Notes: a model not told the origin generated them from the sequence alone. DNA of 64,000 bases from Pirellulales bacterium (GCA_025927475.1 JAICLL010000008.1:1-64000), one strand, 5' to 3'; shown: positions 22,596 to 32,700, counted from the stretch's first letter. Made by a program: numbers and translations.

Positions 22596-23426
22596 ATGAA
22601 CGAAGTTTGGGCGGTGTGCCTCGAACGTGGCGATGAACGGCGCCTGGCGGCGCTGCGCGGATTTGCCGGGCTGGAAGTCGCCGAATGCGGCCCGGCCCTT
22701 TGGCTGCTGGCGAGGAGGGCGGCTTCGAGCATGGAAGCCCGACGCCTTAGCGAGGGAAAACCGGTCTCGACCCTCGCGGACGCGTCGGGTTTCCATGCGT
22801 TCATGAATCAACAGGGCGATGGCGACGAGGCGCTCGACCTCGCTCTGCGCATGCTGCCCGGCAAGCGCTACCGGGTGCTGGCCGATGGCCAGCTTGTGGC
22901 CGAAGGCCAGCGAGTTCCGCGCGGATGGTTGCCCGAGGCGCCGTGGACGCCGCTAGCGCATTGGCTGCACGTGAAGCTGCCGGCGGCGGCGCTGCCAGGG
23001 CGCATCGGGCGGCGAGTCGCGCTGCAACTGGTGCGAACCACCGACGAGCAGCGGCCCACCGCCATGATGACAACTCTGGACGCCTGGACCGAATACTGCA
23101 CCAGCGCGGCCGAAGTACGATTGCGGCCCTTGGCCTTCGCGGTGTCGGATGATCGCCGCGTAGTGATCACCGGCGCGCCGTTGCCGCCCCTGCCGGGCGA
23201 CCGCTTTGTGGTTTGCGACGGCGTTGCGATTCCATGCGGGTTTGAGCTTCAACCGCGCATGAGCGGCCCGCTGCTGCGCGGGCTATTGGAATTAGACCAC
23301 GGCGACGTCGCCCTGTTCGCCGCCGACGGAACGTTTGAGCGCATGGCTCACGACCAATGGGTGGCCGCCAACCGCGCCGCCGCCCGAGCCACGGCGGCGG
23401 CCTTCGGGGAGCGGCGCCATGATTGA
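22596..23426 (+). CDS. bpX-type accessory protein (bpX2-like) of the ternary system
   Basis: A 276-residue protein in the MoxR operon. Segments RMLPGKRYRVLADGQLVAEG, RVPRGWLPEAPWTPLAHWLH and LPAAALPGRIGRRVALQLVR form a beta-rich core resembling the bpX2-type domain, though this is from memory. It ends with an 8-bp overlap with the vWA gene, indicating coupled translation. Residues about 45-68 (SSMEARRLSEGKPVSTLADA) are encoded by an imperfect 68-bp palindrome at 22730-22797 that looks like an inserted repeat read through in frame; it splits the N-terminal unit from the core. Role: likely a scaffold or effector partner of the ATPase complex. Confidence 0.6.
   Translation: MNEVWAVCLERGDERRLAALRGFAGLEVAECGPALWLLARRAASSMEARRLSEGKPVSTLADASGFHAFMNQQGDGDEALDLALRMLPGKRYRVLADGQLVAEGQRVPRGWLPEAPWTPLAHWLHVKLPAAALPGRIGRRVALQLVRTTDEQRPTAMMTTLDAWTEYCTSAAEVRLRPLAFAVSDDRRVVITGAPLPPLPGDRFVVCDGVAIPCGFELQPRMSGPLLRGLLELDHGDVALFAADGTFERMAHDQWVAANRAAARATAAAFGERRHD
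22730..22797. repeat. Palindromic element inside coding sequence (family I)
   Basis: Left arm 22730-22756 (CATGGAAGCCCGACGC...) and right arm 22771-22797 (...GCGTCGGGTTTCCATG) are 27 bp with a few mismatches around a 14-bp loop. The element lies wholly within the open frame of the bpX2-like gene and keeps it open. Confidence 0.75.
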
Positions 23427-26265
23427 CACGCACGAGCGGCTTGGACCCGAGGCACTGGCCGCCGCGCGGGAATATTTTCGCCAGCCCCAGCCGGGCTTCT
23501 GGGAATGGGACGACGACGCCATCACCTGGTGCGGCCAAAGCACGATTGTGTTTCGGCAGGAACTGCGGCAGATCGTCGAGCGGTTGGCGCCCGGCGGGCT
23601 GCCGCGGTTCGCCCATCTGCTGCTGTTGCTGGCCGCCTGCCGAGAAGGCTGGAGCCGCAACCGCCTGGAACAAGCGCTGACGCGCGAGCTGGCTTCGCTC
23701 ACCGGCAATTCCGCCCCCGATCTATTTGCCTTCGACCAGCCCATGTCCGGGTTAGAGCGCATTCACCGGCTGCCCGACGATCTGCGCACCAGCATCGAAG
23801 CCAAAGCGATGTTGGCCGAAATGGTGTTCGAGGGCTGGCGCGTGGTTGGGCCGAAAGATGCGCTGGCGGTGGCGGCGGTGTTGAGCTTGCCGCCCACGCT
23901 AGAAATCTTTCCCAGCGAAACGCGGCGGAGCCGCCAATCGCACATCGCCGCGGCCCTGAACGCCATGCGTGAAGGGCTGGCCCGACTGGAGGAAGCGCAG
24001 TTGCGCCTGCGGCTGCGCACGGGGCTCGACCGGCTGATCGAGCCCGCCGACGTCGAACCGCCGCCGCCAGCGGGGCTGCGCGAGTTCATCGCGCACTTGC
24101 GCAGCGACGACGAGTTGTCGGGCTTGGGCCGGTTGGCCAGCAATCTGATGGCTTCCACTCAACTGCCGCGCGCGCTGTCGCAGCCCGATGAATTGCCGGT
24201 CGGCGGCGTGTCTGACCTGACCAACCGAGGTTCGCTCGACCGGTTGTTGGTCAGCGAACTGGCGCACGACGATCTGACGCTGGCCGTGCGGGTGGCGGTG
24301 GGCGAGGCTTTGTATTTGCGCCGCGAGGCGCCGCACGGTCCGCCCGCGCGGCAGTGGCTGGTGCTGGTCGATTGCGGCATCCGCCTGTGGGGTGTGCCGC
24401 GCGTGTTCGCCACGGCGGTGGCGCTGGCCTTTGCCGCCACCGCCGAGCACGAGGCGGCGAGTTGCTTCCGCGCGGCGGCCGGCGGCATCGAGCCGATCGA
24501 GCTGGGCACGCGGGCTGGGCTGATCGCTCACCTGGAACGGCTTGAAACCGCGCCGCACCCCGCCGCCGCGCTCCCCAGTTTTTTTGAAGCCGCCCATGCC
24601 GTCGGCCATCACGCCGACCGCGTGCTCATCACCCATGAAGACGTTTGGACGGACGACGACTTCCGCGCCGAATTGCGGGCGTTGCTCGACCCGGCTTCGG
24701 GGTCTGACGCGATTGCGGGACACGCTCCGCTTTACGTCGCCACGGTCGAACGCGGCGGGCAGTTTCGTTTGCGGTCGGTCTCGCCGCGCGGTTCGAAGCG
24801 GTTGCGCGAGGCGCGGCTCGATCTCGACCGCTTGGCGCCGCCTCCCAAGCCGTCGGCGCCGCCACTGCTCCGCCACGACGAAGGTTCGGAGTTGCCCGCG
24901 ATTCTTTCGGTCGAACCGTTTCCGCTGCTGTTGACGCATGATCCAGGTCGCGGCCCCGCCGCTTTCCATCGCCAATACGGCGCGGTGACCGTTGCCCACG
25001 ACGGGCGGTTGATGCACTGGCAAAAGCCAGGGTGGGCAGCGCGGCAAGTAACCGATCAAACGCCGCCGGGCCGCATCGTACACATCTCGCTCGACGACGA
25101 AGGTGTGGCGCGACTTGTCGTGGACAGCCCCTCACAGCCGCTGCGCTTGCTGGCGGCCAACCTGCGAAGCCGCGAGTGCAACCTCACGTCGCTGGAGTGC
25201 CCAACCACCGGCTCGCTCCATATCGAAGTGCATCGCGGAGTGCTGCTCATCGTTCGCACGATGATGCGGGCGGAAAAGACACAGCAACCGCGGAGCCAAC
25301 ATGCAGACTCAGCAGGTGCGTGCTCTCTGCTGGTGCAGGCGGTCAACGATCACGGGCAGATGGTCGGCTCGGTGGGAACCTTGGCGGATGTCACAAGCGG
25401 CCGCTTTTTTAGGAGAGGGGCGCGATGGCATTGTGCCGCGTTTGACGGCCAGGAAGTGAGGCTTGCGGAATTTGCCGTCCATCCTTCGCTGTGGAACGCC
25501 CAAGTTCGGGCGATCTTTGACCGCGCCGGCCACGAGGGCCCTTGGGCGATCACGGAAACCGGGCGGGTCGTGTCGACGATCGATGGGCAAATGGCGTTTG
25601 GCGGCATGCGCGGGCTCGTCGATATCGTGGCCATTTCGGCGCGCGGCGACCGCGTTATTCTGCGAGAACGCGCCTCACTGAAAGAAACGATCATCCACTT
25701 GACCGGCGCCGCGGCATCGATGGCTAAGGACAAAAGCGGCTTTGCCGGCTCGAGCGATCGCGATTTGCTCGATCCCGCGGTGAATGCTTACATCCGCCCG
25801 ATCAGCATCCGGCATCGGTTTCGCACCATTGGCGTCGACACCGAAGGTTGTCTGACGCTGGTTGGCCGGCGGGGTCAAATTCGCCTGTGGCGAACGGAGT
25901 CAATCGCTTCCCCTACTAGGAATCGAGCGGAGTGGGTTGCGGGTCTCGAGCAACCGCTCCGATCTGCTGCTTGGTTCACGCACGTCAAGGGAGTGCCCGG
26001 CGCACGCTTCAAACTGCGCGTGGCTCGCTGGCAAGATGGCAGCCGCGCCTACCTCGACTCGCGCGGCCTGCTGCATTTGAAGAGCGGCGACCGCAAACTC
26101 CCGGAGATATCTGTCATACTCTCCTTTGGCGGTAAAGCGTCCGCTTGGGCCTCGGATGGAAGAATGTGGGGCACAGCATTCTATACCGGCCTCGAACCAG
26201 ACGCGCTGAGTCCGCCCGAGCAATTGGGCCAACTGCTGGGCGACTTTGTCGCGCGACTGAGATGA
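23419..26265 (+). CDS. vWA domain fused to a probable beta-propeller (ternary-system core)
   Basis: A 948-residue protein. The helical N-terminal region spans about 1-300. A vWA-like domain (about 310-430) contains ARQWLVLVDCGIRLWGVPRV as strand 1, HHADRVLITHEDVW as a later strand, and a helix-rich middle. The metal-site motif DxSxS is replaced by DCGIR, so metal binding is probably lost. From about residue 500 to the end, repeated beta-rich segments (GAVTVAHDGRLMHW, RTIGVDTEGCLTLVGRRGQI, ARWQDGSRAYLDSRGLLHLK) suggest a beta-propeller. ATG at 23419 overlaps the previous gene by 8 bp, and the stop overlaps the next start as ATGA. It likely joins the MoxR ATPase to target recognition. Confidence 0.72.
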   Translation: MIDTHERLGPEALAAAREYFRQPQPGFWEWDDDAITWCGQSTIVFRQELRQIVERLAPGGLPRFAHLLLLLAACREGWSRNRLEQALTRELASLTGNSAPDLFAFDQPMSGLERIHRLPDDLRTSIEAKAMLAEMVFEGWRVVGPKDALAVAAVLSLPPTLEIFPSETRRSRQSHIAAALNAMREGLARLEEAQLRLRLRTGLDRLIEPADVEPPPPAGLREFIAHLRSDDELSGLGRLASNLMASTQLPRALSQPDELPVGGVSDLTNRGSLDRLLVSELAHDDLTLAVRVAVGEALYLRREAPHGPPARQWLVLVDCGIRLWGVPRVFATAVALAFAATAEHEAASCFRAAAGGIEPIELGTRAGLIAHLERLETAPHPAAALPSFFEAAHAVGHHADRVLITHEDVWTDDDFRAELRALLDPASGSDAIAGHAPLYVATVERGGQFRLRSVSPRGSKRLREARLDLDRLAPPPKPSAPPLLRHDEGSELPAILSVEPFPLLLTHDPGRGPAAFHRQYGAVTVAHDGRLMHWQKPGWAARQVTDQTPPGRIVHISLDDEGVARLVVDSPSQPLRLLAANLRSRECNLTSLECPTTGSLHIEVHRGVLLIVRTMMRAEKTQQPRSQHADSAGACSLLVQAVNDHGQMVGSVGTLADVTSGRFFRRGARWHCAAFDGQEVRLAEFAVHPSLWNAQVRAIFDRAGHEGPWAITETGRVVSTIDGQMAFGGMRGLVDIVAISARGDRVILRERASLKETIIHLTGAAASMAKDKSGFAGSSDRDLLDPAVNAYIRPISIRHRFRTIGVDTEGCLTLVGRRGQIRLWRTESIASPTRNRAEWVAGLEQPLRSAAWFTHVKGVPGARFKLRVARWQDGSRAYLDSRGLLHLKSGDRKLPEISVILSFGGKASAWASDGRMWGTAFYTGLEPDALSPPEQLGQLLGDFVARLR

Positions 26266-29200
26266 TCGAAATCGAAGCACGTCTGCGCTATGCACCCAGC
26301 CAGCAAGATCACGATGCGCGCTTGGTGGACGATGCCCAACGTCGCCTTTCGCTCCGCGAAAGTAGCGCTACTTTCGCGGAGCGAAAGGCGACAATCGCGG
26401 AAAAGGCGACAAGGGCGGAACGAAAGGCGGCGATGGGGTGGTTCATCGCCGGCGATGATCCGCAGACGTGGCTCGACGAGTTGGCAACCTGGGGCGTGGC
26501 GCTGGCCGAGGTAAGGTTGTATGTGGTTCCTCGCTCGCGCGGCGATCTGCGCCCCTGCGGCGCGCTGGTAGTCGCTTCATCGGCATCGCCGACTTTCACT
26601 CGCTCACACGTCGGGCTTCCAGCCGCGGCTTCGTCACGCAGTTTTCCTTATCAAAGAATCGGCGGGCGGCTGTTGGTGCCGGCCGATGCCCGGCTTTGGC
26701 CGGCACTCGACCCGGCCGAGATCGCGTCGCAACTGGCCGGCGACGTTTCCGTTTGGCATCCGGCGGCGGGACTGGCCAGCTTCGATGCCGCCGAAGCGCT
26801 CACCGTCGCCGATCTTCTGCAAAAGCCGGTTGAGCGGCAGGCCGACTGGGGGCACGCTCGGGCGGGTGTCGCCGCGGCGCCGCGGTTGTTGTCGGTTCGG
26901 CCCGCGATCGTGGCAACGCTGGAAGAATCGCTCGACGAGTGGCGCGACGACGTCGGCACGCAGCCGCCCGACCGGCTGCCGCCGACGCCCGAAGAATGGG
27001 CCGCCAAATGCAGCAGAAAGGCCACCTACCAGACGATTCCGAAGGCGTTGCTGGCGGCCGCGATCGTGGCGGCGTTGTTCCTGGCGGTGAGCTATGCCGC
27101 CTCGTGGCTGCCCTCGCCGGCCGAGGTGGCTTCTTGGCTGCCAGATCCGGCGGCTGCGGTGGCGCCAGCGCAGCCTGTGCAACCGCATTCGCCACCTGCG
27201 CCGCCCCTGAGCTCAACTCCGCTCATGTCGGCGCCGGTCGGGTTCGAGGGGTGGCCGGCGTTGGCCGGCTTGGCTGTCGCCGCGGCGCTGATTTGGCTTC
27301 TTGCCGCCGGGCTACGAAGAGCCGCCGCCCAACGTCGCCTTTCGCTCCGCGAAAGTAGCGCTGCTTTCGCGGAGCGAAAGACGGCAATCGAGGAGCGAGA
27401 GGCGACATTGGCAGAGCGAAAGACGACCAGGGCGTGGTCGATGGTTGGAGCGGCGCTGAAGCAAGCGGCGGGTTCGATCGCGGCGCCGCTGGGCCGCATG
27501 ACCGAGTCGCTGGCCGCCGCGCGGCGGCGAGAGATCGCCCGATTGCTGCATCTGTTCGATGTCGATCCCGACCGGGGCTTGCGATTCGCCTTGCCCTTGA
27601 CGGGCGGCGGCCATCGCGGGCTTGCCTCGCCGGGCGCGCGCCTGCCGGAGCGCAAAATTGGTTTCCTGCTGTCGCGGTTGGGCGGCGGCGGTCCCGCCGA
27701 CCTCTGGAACACAGGCTACGACCAGCAGTTCCAGTTGCAGCGGCGCTATCGCGAGCTGGCCCAGCGCGAGATGGAGCTGGGGCGGCATCGCCGCGCCGCC
27801 TATGTCTTCGCCGAATTGCTGGGCGACCTGCCGGCGGCGGCCTTGGCCTTGGAGCAAGGTGACTTTTTTCACGAGGCCGCGGTGATCTACCGCGACAAGC
27901 TCGACCAGTCGCTGGCCGCCGCCCGCTGTTTCGAACGCGGCGGCAATTTTGACGAGGCCGTCAAGATCTATGCCAAGCGCGGCGAACTCGAGACCGCGGC
28001 CGACCTGCTGATCCGTGTCGCACGAGCAGAAGAAGCCGCCGCCCTGTATCGTCAGGCCGTGGCAAAAGCGCGGATCGCGGGCGACTTCGAGCGGGCGGCT
28101 CGCCTGCTGGAAGAAAAGCTGCACGCGGTCGATGAAGCCGTGCAGACGCTCGCCGCCACCTGGCCCGACGCTCCCCAGGTCCAGCCGTGCTTGCGGTCGC
28201 TGTTCCGGCTCTTGGGACGCACCGGCCGGCACGCCGAAGCGTCGCAATGGGTCGCGCGGTTGAAAACCGAACCGGTCGCCGGACGCCCGCTCGACGCCCT
28301 GCTGGCCACGTTGCCCAACCTGGCCACCGGTTATCCCGACCGCGCCGTGCGCGCGGAGGCCGCCGACGCCACCCGCGTGCTGGCCGGCAACCGGCTGGCG
28401 CAATGCGAAGACGGCGAGGCCGAGCGCTGGATGCGCGCCGTGCGGTCGCTCGCGCCCGAAGACGAGTTGCTCGGCCTCGACACCCAGCGCTATCTCGATC
28501 GCGGTCGTCTGCCGGCTGCGCGGCCCGCCCGCGGTCGATGGCAGGTGGTTCCGCTGAACAGCTTCCGTTTGTCGGGGGCCGAGTGGTGGAAGACCGCCGC
28601 GGCCACCGAGGGCGGGTTCTTCGCGGCTGGGTATGGGCCGGCGGGTGTTGTCGTGGCGCGCGCGGGCTGGAAGGGAGAAGCCCAGTTTCTGCATTGGCCA
28701 ATGCCCCTGGCCGAGGTCGGCCGGGTGGCCATCGCATCGCCGCCCGACCCGCGCCAGGCGACGCTCTTGGCGGTGCTCGGGCAGAGCCACCCTTTGCAGT
28801 GGCAGACACTACCTGCCATCGCGGGTGGCGAGCTGCCCGGCCGCATCGGTACGCCCGACTGGCTCGACAGCAATGTGTTGGCAATCGGATGCAGCGACAC
28901 GGGCATCTATTGGTCGATCGACGATCGGCTGGTGCTCAACGCCGTGCAAGGCGGCAGTGTCGCGCTGAGCACTCGTCAGTTGTCGCTGGTCGAACTGGGT
29001 TTTCGCACGCCCTGGGCCGAGGGCGACGACCCGGGCGACTCGTTTCCCTTGATCGCGGCCCGCGGCGACCGCGTGATCATCGCCTGGGGCAGAACGCTGA
29101 CGATCGTTCAAGGACAGCGGCTGACGCCGCTGGAGCTTGGCGGCCGCGCGCGCCGCCTAGCCCTGACGCGCTCGCCGCTGCCGCTGCGTGTGGCCATTGG

Positions 29201-29495
29201 TTTTGAGGATCATGGCGTGGAGGTGGTGTGGCTCGATTCCACCGCGCCGTCGCGGATGGCGCCCTTCGACGGTCTGCCCGAGCCTGAGCTGACCTGGACG
29301 CGTGACAGTTTGGTCGTGGCGGCGTACGGTGGCGACCTTCGCGTCTATTCGACCGGCGGTGACGAACTGGTGGAGCGTTGCCGGTTCCATTGCGGGCTGA
29401 ATCTGCCGGTGGCCGTGCTCGCCGGCGACGCCGCGGGCGAGTTTGGCGTGCTAACCGCCAGCGGTGAAGTCAAGCGGTTTCGGATTGAGTCTTGA
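26262..29495 (+). CDS. Membrane-anchored bpX6-like protein with helical repeats and C-terminal propeller
   Basis: A 1077-residue protein, last of the ternary operon, starting at ATGA overlap with the vWA gene. An N-terminal domain contains YQRIGGRLLVPADARLWPAL and VWHPAAGLASFDAAEALTVA, recalled as bpX6-like. Two membrane helices follow at about 263-284 and 331-353, with a Pro-rich periplasmic loop. A TPR-like helical array spans about 490-745 (AAYVFAELLGDLPAAALALE, AAVIYRDKLDQSLAAARCFE, AVKIYAKRGELETAADLLIR). A beta-propeller-like region covers about 755-1077. Two in-frame palindromic repeat elements encode residues about 25-60 and 355-392 (RRLSLRESSATFAERK and RRLSLRESSAAFAERK). Confidence 0.66.
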   Translation: MIEIEARLRYAPSQQDHDARLVDDAQRRLSLRESSATFAERKATIAEKATRAERKAAMGWFIAGDDPQTWLDELATWGVALAEVRLYVVPRSRGDLRPCGALVVASSASPTFTRSHVGLPAAASSRSFPYQRIGGRLLVPADARLWPALDPAEIASQLAGDVSVWHPAAGLASFDAAEALTVADLLQKPVERQADWGHARAGVAAAPRLLSVRPAIVATLEESLDEWRDDVGTQPPDRLPPTPEEWAAKCSRKATYQTIPKALLAAAIVAALFLAVSYAASWLPSPAEVASWLPDPAAAVAPAQPVQPHSPPAPPLSSTPLMSAPVGFEGWPALAGLAVAAALIWLLAAGLRRAAAQRRLSLRESSAAFAERKTAIEEREATLAERKTTRAWSMVGAALKQAAGSIAAPLGRMTESLAAARRREIARLLHLFDVDPDRGLRFALPLTGGGHRGLASPGARLPERKIGFLLSRLGGGGPADLWNTGYDQQFQLQRRYRELAQREMELGRHRRAAYVFAELLGDLPAAALALEQGDFFHEAAVIYRDKLDQSLAAARCFERGGNFDEAVKIYAKRGELETAADLLIRVARAEEAAALYRQAVAKARIAGDFERAARLLEEKLHAVDEAVQTLAATWPDAPQVQPCLRSLFRLLGRTGRHAEASQWVARLKTEPVAGRPLDALLATLPNLATGYPDRAVRAEAADATRVLAGNRLAQCEDGEAERWMRAVRSLAPEDELLGLDTQRYLDRGRLPAARPARGRWQVVPLNSFRLSGAEWWKTAAATEGGFFAAGYGPAGVVVARAGWKGEAQFLHWPMPLAEVGRVAIASPPDPRQATLLAVLGQSHPLQWQTLPAIAGGELPGRIGTPDWLDSNVLAIGCSDTGIYWSIDDRLVLNAVQGGSVALSTRQLSLVELGFRTPWAEGDDPGDSFPLIAARGDRVIIAWGRTLTIVQGQRLTPLELGGRARRLALTRSPLPLRVAIGFEDHGVEVVWLDSTAPSRMAPFDGLPEPELTWTRDSLVVAAYGGDLRVYSTGGDELVERCRFHCGLNLPVAVLAGDAAGEFGVLTASGEVKRFRIES
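26341..26392. repeat. Perfect 52-bp palindrome inside coding sequence (family B)
   Basis: The left half, GTCGCCTTTCGCTCCGCG then AAAGTAGC, is followed immediately by its exact reverse complement. Homology with the second copy extends from about 26334 to 26440, including a GCGAAAGGCGACAATCG-like tail, giving a unit of about 107 bp. It is translated in frame. Confidence 0.9.
27334..27385. repeat. Second family B palindrome in the same gene
   Basis: Same left half as the element at 26341, with three changes in the right half (GCTGCTTTCGCGGAGCGAAA then GACGGC). The flanking GCCCAAC before and the GCGAAAGACGACC-type tail after are shared with the first copy, so about 107 bp was copied. Half copies are intergenic at 41782-41807 and 42822-42872. 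Confidence 0.85.
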
Positions 29496-29619
29496 GAGAA
29501 TCGGATCAAACCGCGCCGTCGCCCGCATGCCACCCTCACCCCCGCCAACGGGTGGAGTTGCAGCGAAAACGCCCCGGTTTTGCCACCCGGCGAAAACGCG
29601 TGTTCGGCCACGCCCGCCA

Positions 29620-29656
29620 CGGGCGAAAAAATCTTTCGCCCGGAGGGGCTTTTTTA
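29620..29656 (+). terminator. Rho-independent terminator after the ternary operon
   Basis: Stem CGGGCGAAA (29620-29628), a 5-nt loop, TTTCGCCCG (29634-29642), then GAGGGGC and a T-run (29650-29655). It lies 125 bp after the last operon gene and before the next gene, whose start is at 29773. Confidence 0.7.
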
Positions 29657-29772
29657 TTGGCGTAATCACTATCGAGCGAATAGACTATCGTATGCTGGCC
29701 GGCAGTCTATCGCGACACATTGGAACAGTTTGGCCCCAGCGCCAAGGCCCGTCGTTCGAGGAGTCCTTCGAC

Positions 29773-32700
29773 ATGTCGATTCGCTTCGCCTCTCGCCCCG
29801 TTTGGTATGGTCTCATTCTTTTGTTCGCAAGCACGGCTGCTTTAGCCGTCGAGCCTGCGGCTGAGATGGAGACATTTGTCAAACCCGATGGCGAGGGCTA
29901 CTTTGCTTTGAAGCTGTCGCCGCGCATCGCGCAGCCGCCGCGTGCCGCGCACGACCTGGTGGTGCTGTTTGATACCTCGGCGAGCCAAGTGGGCGAATAT
30001 CGCACGAAAGCTTTGGGCGCGTTGCGCTCGATGCTCGGCGCACTCGACGCCAAAGACCGCGTGGCGTTGGTGGCCGTCGATCTGGACGCCATTCGGCTCA
30101 CGTCGTCGTTTGTGCCGGTGGCCAGCGAGCCGATGCAAAAAGCGCTGGCCGATCTTGAGCGGCGCGTGCCGCTGGGTTCGACCGATATGCCCCGAGCGTT
30201 GGAAGCCGCCGCCGATGCCTATGACGGCGATGGCGGCGATCGCGCGCGGTCGGTGGTTTACATTGGCGACGGCATGAGCATCGCCGATATGATGGCCGCC
30301 CCCGAATTGCGCAAGGTGCTCGATCGGCTGGTGGGTGACCGCATCTCCGTGAGCAGTTACGCGGTCGGCCCGCGCATCGACCAGGTCTTGCTGGGCGCGC
30401 TGGCCAATCACACCGGCGGCATGGTGCTGTGGGACGACCAGAGCCTGAACGAACGTAAGGTGGGCGGCTCGCTGGCCGAAGTCGCGCGGGGCGTTGTCGT
30501 TTGGCCCACCGATGCGAAATTGCCCGAAGCGCTGCGCGACGTCTATCCGCGTCGCGTGCCGCCGTTGCGGTTCGATCGTGACAGCGTGCTGATTGGCTCC
30601 TACGACGACGCGGCGGTGAAAGCCGGCGACGCGCTCGACGTGACGATCGACGCCGAGATGTCGGGCAGGCCGGTCGCGCTGCATTGGCAGGTGACCGCCG
30701 ATCCGCCGGCCAACAACAATGCATATCTGGCCAAGGTAGTCGAAGCGGCGGCTGAGAGCGACGGCGTGGCCTTGCCCGCCGTCGGCAGCCAGGGGCTGGC
30801 CGCGTTGCGGCGCGTCGTGAATTCGCAATCGCAACAATTGGCCCGCCTGGGCGAACAAGCCCTGGCCGACGGGCAAGTGGACGATGCCGTACAACTGGCG
30901 CGGCAAGCCGCCCAGTTCGATCCGGCCAATCCGAACGCCAAGCTGCTGCGCACGGCCGCCCTGCGAGCGCAGCGTTCTGGAGGACAGAAAGCTGGCGCAC
31001 GACAAGCGAACGCGCAGGGCGGCGGCCAAGCTGCCGCGGCTCGCCGCGCTGCCGCGCCGCCACCCGCCGCTGGCGAAGGCGGCCTGAGGCTCCGCGGCAG
31101 CGACCGCCCGGCTGGCGACGATCTGCCTGTGCCGCCGGGCGCCGCGCGCGATGTCGACGAAGCCGCCGACGGCGACCTGCTCGACGAGGTCGAACGCGAT
31201 CAGCGCGTGCGCACCGACTTCATTCGCCGGGACGTACAAGTTGAGTTGCGGCGCGCCCGTGACAACATGGCGGTCGATCCGGTGGGAACCACCGAAAATC
31301 TCAAGATGCTGCTCGAAAAACTGCAGCACGATGTGGCCCTGCCGCCGGAGGTGCGCGATCAGCTTGCCAGTCAGGTGGAAGACGTGCTGCGATCGGCCAG
31401 TCGCCAGGCTGTGGTCATGGAAGAAAAGATGATGAGCCAGCAGCAGCGACTCGCTGAGGGCGAAGACCGCGAGCGGCTGCTGCGCGAGCTGTATCTGCAA
31501 GAACAGAAGGTCGATCAGTTGATGGCCCGCTTCAATGCCTTGCTGGACGAAGAGCGCTATCGCGACGCCGAGGCGGTGGCCAACATCGCCGAAGAGATGC
31601 TGCCGGGCAGGCCGGGGCTGCGCGGAGCCGAACTGTCGGCCCGTATGACCGGTTACACGGCCGATATGAACGCGGTGCGCGACCTGCGGCACAAGGGTGT
31701 GATCGATAGTTTCTATCAGGTCGAGCTGTCGCACATTCCAACGCCCGACGAGCCGCCGATTCTTTACCCCGATCCCGAAGTCTGGCAGCTCTTGACCGAG
31801 CGGCGCAAGAAATACAAAGCGGTCGATCTGACGCAAAACAGCCCGACCGAAGAAAAAATCTTGGCGGCCCTCGACGAGCCGACCGTGATGGACTTCGAGG
31901 AAACGCCGCTGAAAGACGCGGTGGATTTCCTGAAGGAGAAACACCAAATCGAGATCCAGCTCGACATGCGCGCGTTGGAAGATGCCGGCATGGGCAGCGA
32001 TACGCCGGTCACGCGCCAACTGAAGGGCATTACGCTCCGTTCGGCGCTGCGGCTCTTGCTGGGCGAATACGAGTTGACCTACGTCATTCGCAACGAGGTA
32101 TTGCTGATCACCAGCAAGACCGAGGCGGAGAACATGCTCAGCACCCGCGTATATCCGGTGGGCGACCTGGTCATTCCGGTCGGCCCGCCGATGATGGGTC
32201 GCGGCATGGGCGGCGGTGGCGGCCGCGGCATGGGCATGATGAATGTGCCCGGCGGCATGGGCGGCGGTATGGGTATGATGGGCGGTGGCATGGGTGGCAT
32301 GGGCATGATGGGCGGCGGCATGGGCATGATGGGTGGCGGTATGGGGATGATGGGCGGCGGCATGGGCATGATGGGCGGGGGTATGGGAATGATGGGCGGC
32401 GGTATGGGCGGCATGGGCATGATGTGCGTGCCGGACAATACCGATGACGTTGCCCCGATCCGCTTGTCGCCCCTCGCGGCCCGTTGCAACCAGGTTGCCC
32501 CGGCCCTTGTGGCCGGCCTTCCGACGAACGACGCGGTAGCTCCGGCCCCTGTGGCCGGCCTCAATGGTCAAACTCCCGTCGCTCGGCCCGCGCACGTTTC
32601 GAGCGACGCTCAATTTGGTCTGGTGGCCTTTGCCGGCGGCGACGGGCTGTCGCTTTCGAAGCGCAAACCGGCCACCGCCAAACCGACGTCTGCCAAACCC

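Noticed and set aside
32188-32430. Regularly spaced repeats resembling a CRISPR array
   Set aside because: The repeats are GGCGGCATGGGCATGATG-type codons in frame, encoding a Gly/Met tract, with no unique spacers or cas genes.
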